Assembly (NCBI GenBank): GCA_035695265.1
Contig: DASSEM010000127.1
Coordinates: 1 to 6,558, forward strand
Direction of reading: 5' to 3'
DNA from: RHKX01 sp035695265
GTDB lineage: Bacteria > Actinomycetota > Thermoleophilia > Solirubrobacterales > 70-9
Length of the DNA: 6,558 bases
Shown here: positions 5,468 through 6,558 of the stretch, piece after piece
Layout: every line of letters starts with the position of its first letter
Position numbering within the stretch: the first letter of the stretch is position 1
Position numbers and translations under genes: made by a program
The notes under the pieces: model-generated
Told to the model about the DNA's origin: nothing
The model's database searches: none
The model's input: only the letters and a program-made list of their open reading frames with translations

Positions 5468-5860
5468 TCAGTCCACCTTCTCGGCGCGCTTCGCCTCGCG
5501 CTCCTTCTGCAGCCGCGCCTGGCGCCGCTTGTAGAAGAAGCTCTCCGTGTAGTAGCCGAGCGGGATGTAGACGATCGCGGCGATCACCGTCAGGACGATC
5601 GCGCCGGCGAGCGGCTGGCCGAAGAGCAGCGAGACCGGCAGGAGCAGCGCCGCGAACAGCAGGCCGCGGGTCGCGGCGCTGCGCCAGGTCGGCTCCACGT
5701 CGCGGCGGTCGACCCGCTGGCGGCCGCCGCCCTTGCTCCGCGTCCGCGCCTGCGCCATCGCCTCCTGGCGGTTGCGGGGACGGCGAGCCTGGCGCCGGCT
5801 GATGCTCCCGGTCTGGGTGCCGCGGTGCTTGCGGCGGCGTGGCTTGGCGTTGCCCGGCAT
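5468..5860 (-). CDS. Small basic two-helix membrane protein, function unknown
   Basis: I do not recognise a named family for this 130-residue protein. The first 60 residues are strongly basic and hydrophilic, with many Arg/Lys clusters (for example PRRRKHRG at 7-14) and a Gly-rich spot at 44-46. Two hydrophobic helices follow (about 66-82 and 85-106) with a very short turn, QPLAG, between them. The end is a charged tail rich in Lys, Arg and Glu (about 110-130), likely a short helix or coiled coil. Both termini should lie in the cytoplasm by the positive-inside rule. The basic N-terminus could contact nucleic acid, ribosomes or acidic lipids; this is inference from charge only. It lies 21 bases after the formimidoyltransferase stop and seven bases before the hydrolase start, so it belongs to the hisS-aspS unit by position. 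The ATG start has no Shine-Dalgarno but is preceded closely by a -10-like hexamer. Confidence 0.8.
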   Translation of the reverse strand: MPGNAKPRRRKHRGTQTGSISRRQARRPRNRQEAMAQARTRSKGGGRQRVDRRDVEPTWRSAATRGLLFAALLLPVSLLFGQPLAGAIVLTVIAAIVYIPLGYYTESFFYKRRQARLQKEREAKRAEKVD

Positions 5861-5868
5861 GAGCGCCG

Positions 5869-5874
5869 ATTCTA
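5869..5874 (-). promoter_or_regulatory. Candidate -10 element giving a nearly leaderless transcript
   Basis: TAGAAT on the minus strand fits the sigma-70-type TANNNT pattern and ends eight bases before the ATG at 5858-5860, so transcription would begin at or just before the start codon. Such AT-rich hexamers are scarce here, and the gene lacks a ribosome site, which fits leaderless translation as known in actinobacteria. No good -35 is seen 16-18 bases upstream. Confidence 0.35.
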
Positions 5875-5881
5875 GGCTGCC

Positions 5882-6558
5882 TCAGGTGGAGGTAGCCGCG
5901 AGGCGGGCCTCGATCGTCTCCGCGGCGCCGCCACCGCTGACGATCGGAAGCTCCTCGGACCATCCGACGAGCGCCGCCGCCGGGACGAGCCCGACGATCT
6001 CCGCCGCCACGGGGCGAGCGCCGAGCGGCTCGGCGAGCGCTCGGGTCGCCTCGACGACCGCGGCGAGCGGGACCGCGAACGGATCGTGGACGTTGGTCGA
6101 GATCTGGATCCTGCCGGGGCCGAGCTCGATCGCCATCGCCCGCACGCCGGGCGGACCGCCGCCCGCCTCACGCAGCCCGGCGGCGATCTGGCTTCCCGCG
6201 TCGAGCGTCGTCCCGGGCGCGAGCTCGAGGTTGAAGGCGGCGAGCGGCGGGCGGGCGGTGACGAGCACCCCGCCGGCGCTCGGATGCGGGGAGCCGGGGC
6301 CGGCGTCGGCGGCGACCTCGCCGCGGCGCATCCGCCGGGTCAGCTCGACGTGGCCGCCGCGACGGAAGTAGGCGCGCTCGCGGCGCTCCGGCGCGCTCGC
6401 GAGCTCGCCATAGAGGAACACCGGTACCCCCAGCACGGCGATCGCCTCGGCAACTCGCCGGGCCTGCGCGCGCGCGGACTCGCGTGCGTCCGGGTTGAGG
6501 AAGACGACCGGCGCGACGTCGAGCGCCCCGATCCGCGGGTGCTCTCCGCGGTGCGCCG
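5882..6558 (-). CDS. ftcD: Glutamate formimidoyltransferase, C-terminal part (runs off right edge)
   Basis: The reading frame is open from the right edge to a TGA at 5882-5884, leaving 224 complete codons. The visible start, HRGEHPRIGALDV, matches the catalytic segment of human FTCD, where the His of EHPR is His82, so roughly 75 residues are missing. Further matches are VPVFLYGE, LAAFNLEL, a GG-containing stretch before VRAMAIELG, RIQISTNV and AEIVGLVPAAAL. The enzyme moves the formimino group of N-formimino-glutamate to tetrahydrofolate in histidine breakdown. Family members can also act on 5-formyl-tetrahydrofolate with glutamate, standing in for 5-formyl-THF cyclo-ligase. The protein ends soon after the formimidoyltransferase domain, so the cyclodeaminase domain of the animal bifunctional enzyme is absent. 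It is the first visible gene of the leftward unit, but other histidine-degradation genes are not in view. The ATG at 6434-6436 is internal to the domain and is not the start. Confidence 0.92.
   Translation of the reverse strand, partial: AHRGEHPRIGALDVAPVVFLNPDARESARAQARRVAEAIAVLGVPVFLYGELASAPERRERAYFRRGGHVELTRRMRRGEVAADAGPGSPHPSAGGVLVTARPPLAAFNLELAPGTTLDAGSQIAAGLREAGGGPPGVRAMAIELGPGRIQISTNVHDPFAVPLAAVVEATRALAEPLGARPVAAEIVGLVPAAALVGWSEELPIVSGGGAAETIEARLAATST

Noticed and set aside
4771..5802. 343-codon plus-strand open frame
   Set aside because: It is antisense to the MBL-fold and membrane-protein genes and ends in a low-complexity Arg/Ser/Pro tail. It is a shadow frame.

Overview
The window reads as a GC-rich bacterial chromosome segment, most likely from an actinobacterium. 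A Thermoleophilia/Solirubrobacterales-type origin is my guess from general gene character; no marker gene was available to test it. Supporting signs are the very high G/C third-position bias, four consecutive GTG start codons, an AspRS closely resembling the actinobacterial type, and a metallo-beta-lactamase-fold hydrolase next to hisS, a neighbourhood also known from mycobacteria. All eight genes I can support lie on the minus strand. Both window edges cut through genes.

In the direction of transcription (right to left) the order is: the C-terminal part of a stand-alone glutamate formimidoyltransferase (5882-6558, 5' end missing); a small basic two-helix membrane protein (5468-5860); an MBL-fold hydrolase (4813-5460); histidyl-tRNA synthetase hisS (3570-4802); aspartyl-tRNA synthetase aspS (1739-3547); and an NTF2/SnoaL-like protein (1347-1742) whose start overlaps the aspS stop. 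Gaps from 5882 down to 1739 are 7-22 bases, so this looks like one operon. A -10-like TAGAAT just before the membrane-protein gene could add an internal, nearly leaderless promoter.

A non-coding stretch of about 290 bases (1057-1346) follows, with several small hairpins and a 24-base imperfect palindrome in a relatively AT-richer patch. Next comes a membrane-anchored thioredoxin-fold protein without a CXXC motif (415-1056), then a 124-base gap, then the N-terminal part of an IscU/NifU-like Fe-S scaffold protein running off the left edge (1-290). That gap, together with the last codon and the stop of the thioredoxin-like gene, holds the most unusual object here: a 114-base inverted-repeat element (309-422). 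It has 16-base perfect arms, extendable to 19/20, around a second nested hairpin.

Functionally the region combines translation (His and Asp/Asn charging), one-carbon/histidine metabolism, an unassigned hydrolase, and possibly Fe-S or tRNA-thiolation chemistry at the left edge. The AspRS has a His at the position that marks non-discriminating enzymes, so the organism may make Asn-tRNA by transamidation. I see no CRISPR array, tRNA, rRNA, phage gene or insertion sequence. Most of the window is ordinary housekeeping DNA; the inverted-repeat element and the structured 1057-1346 leader are the places where something undescribed could be present.
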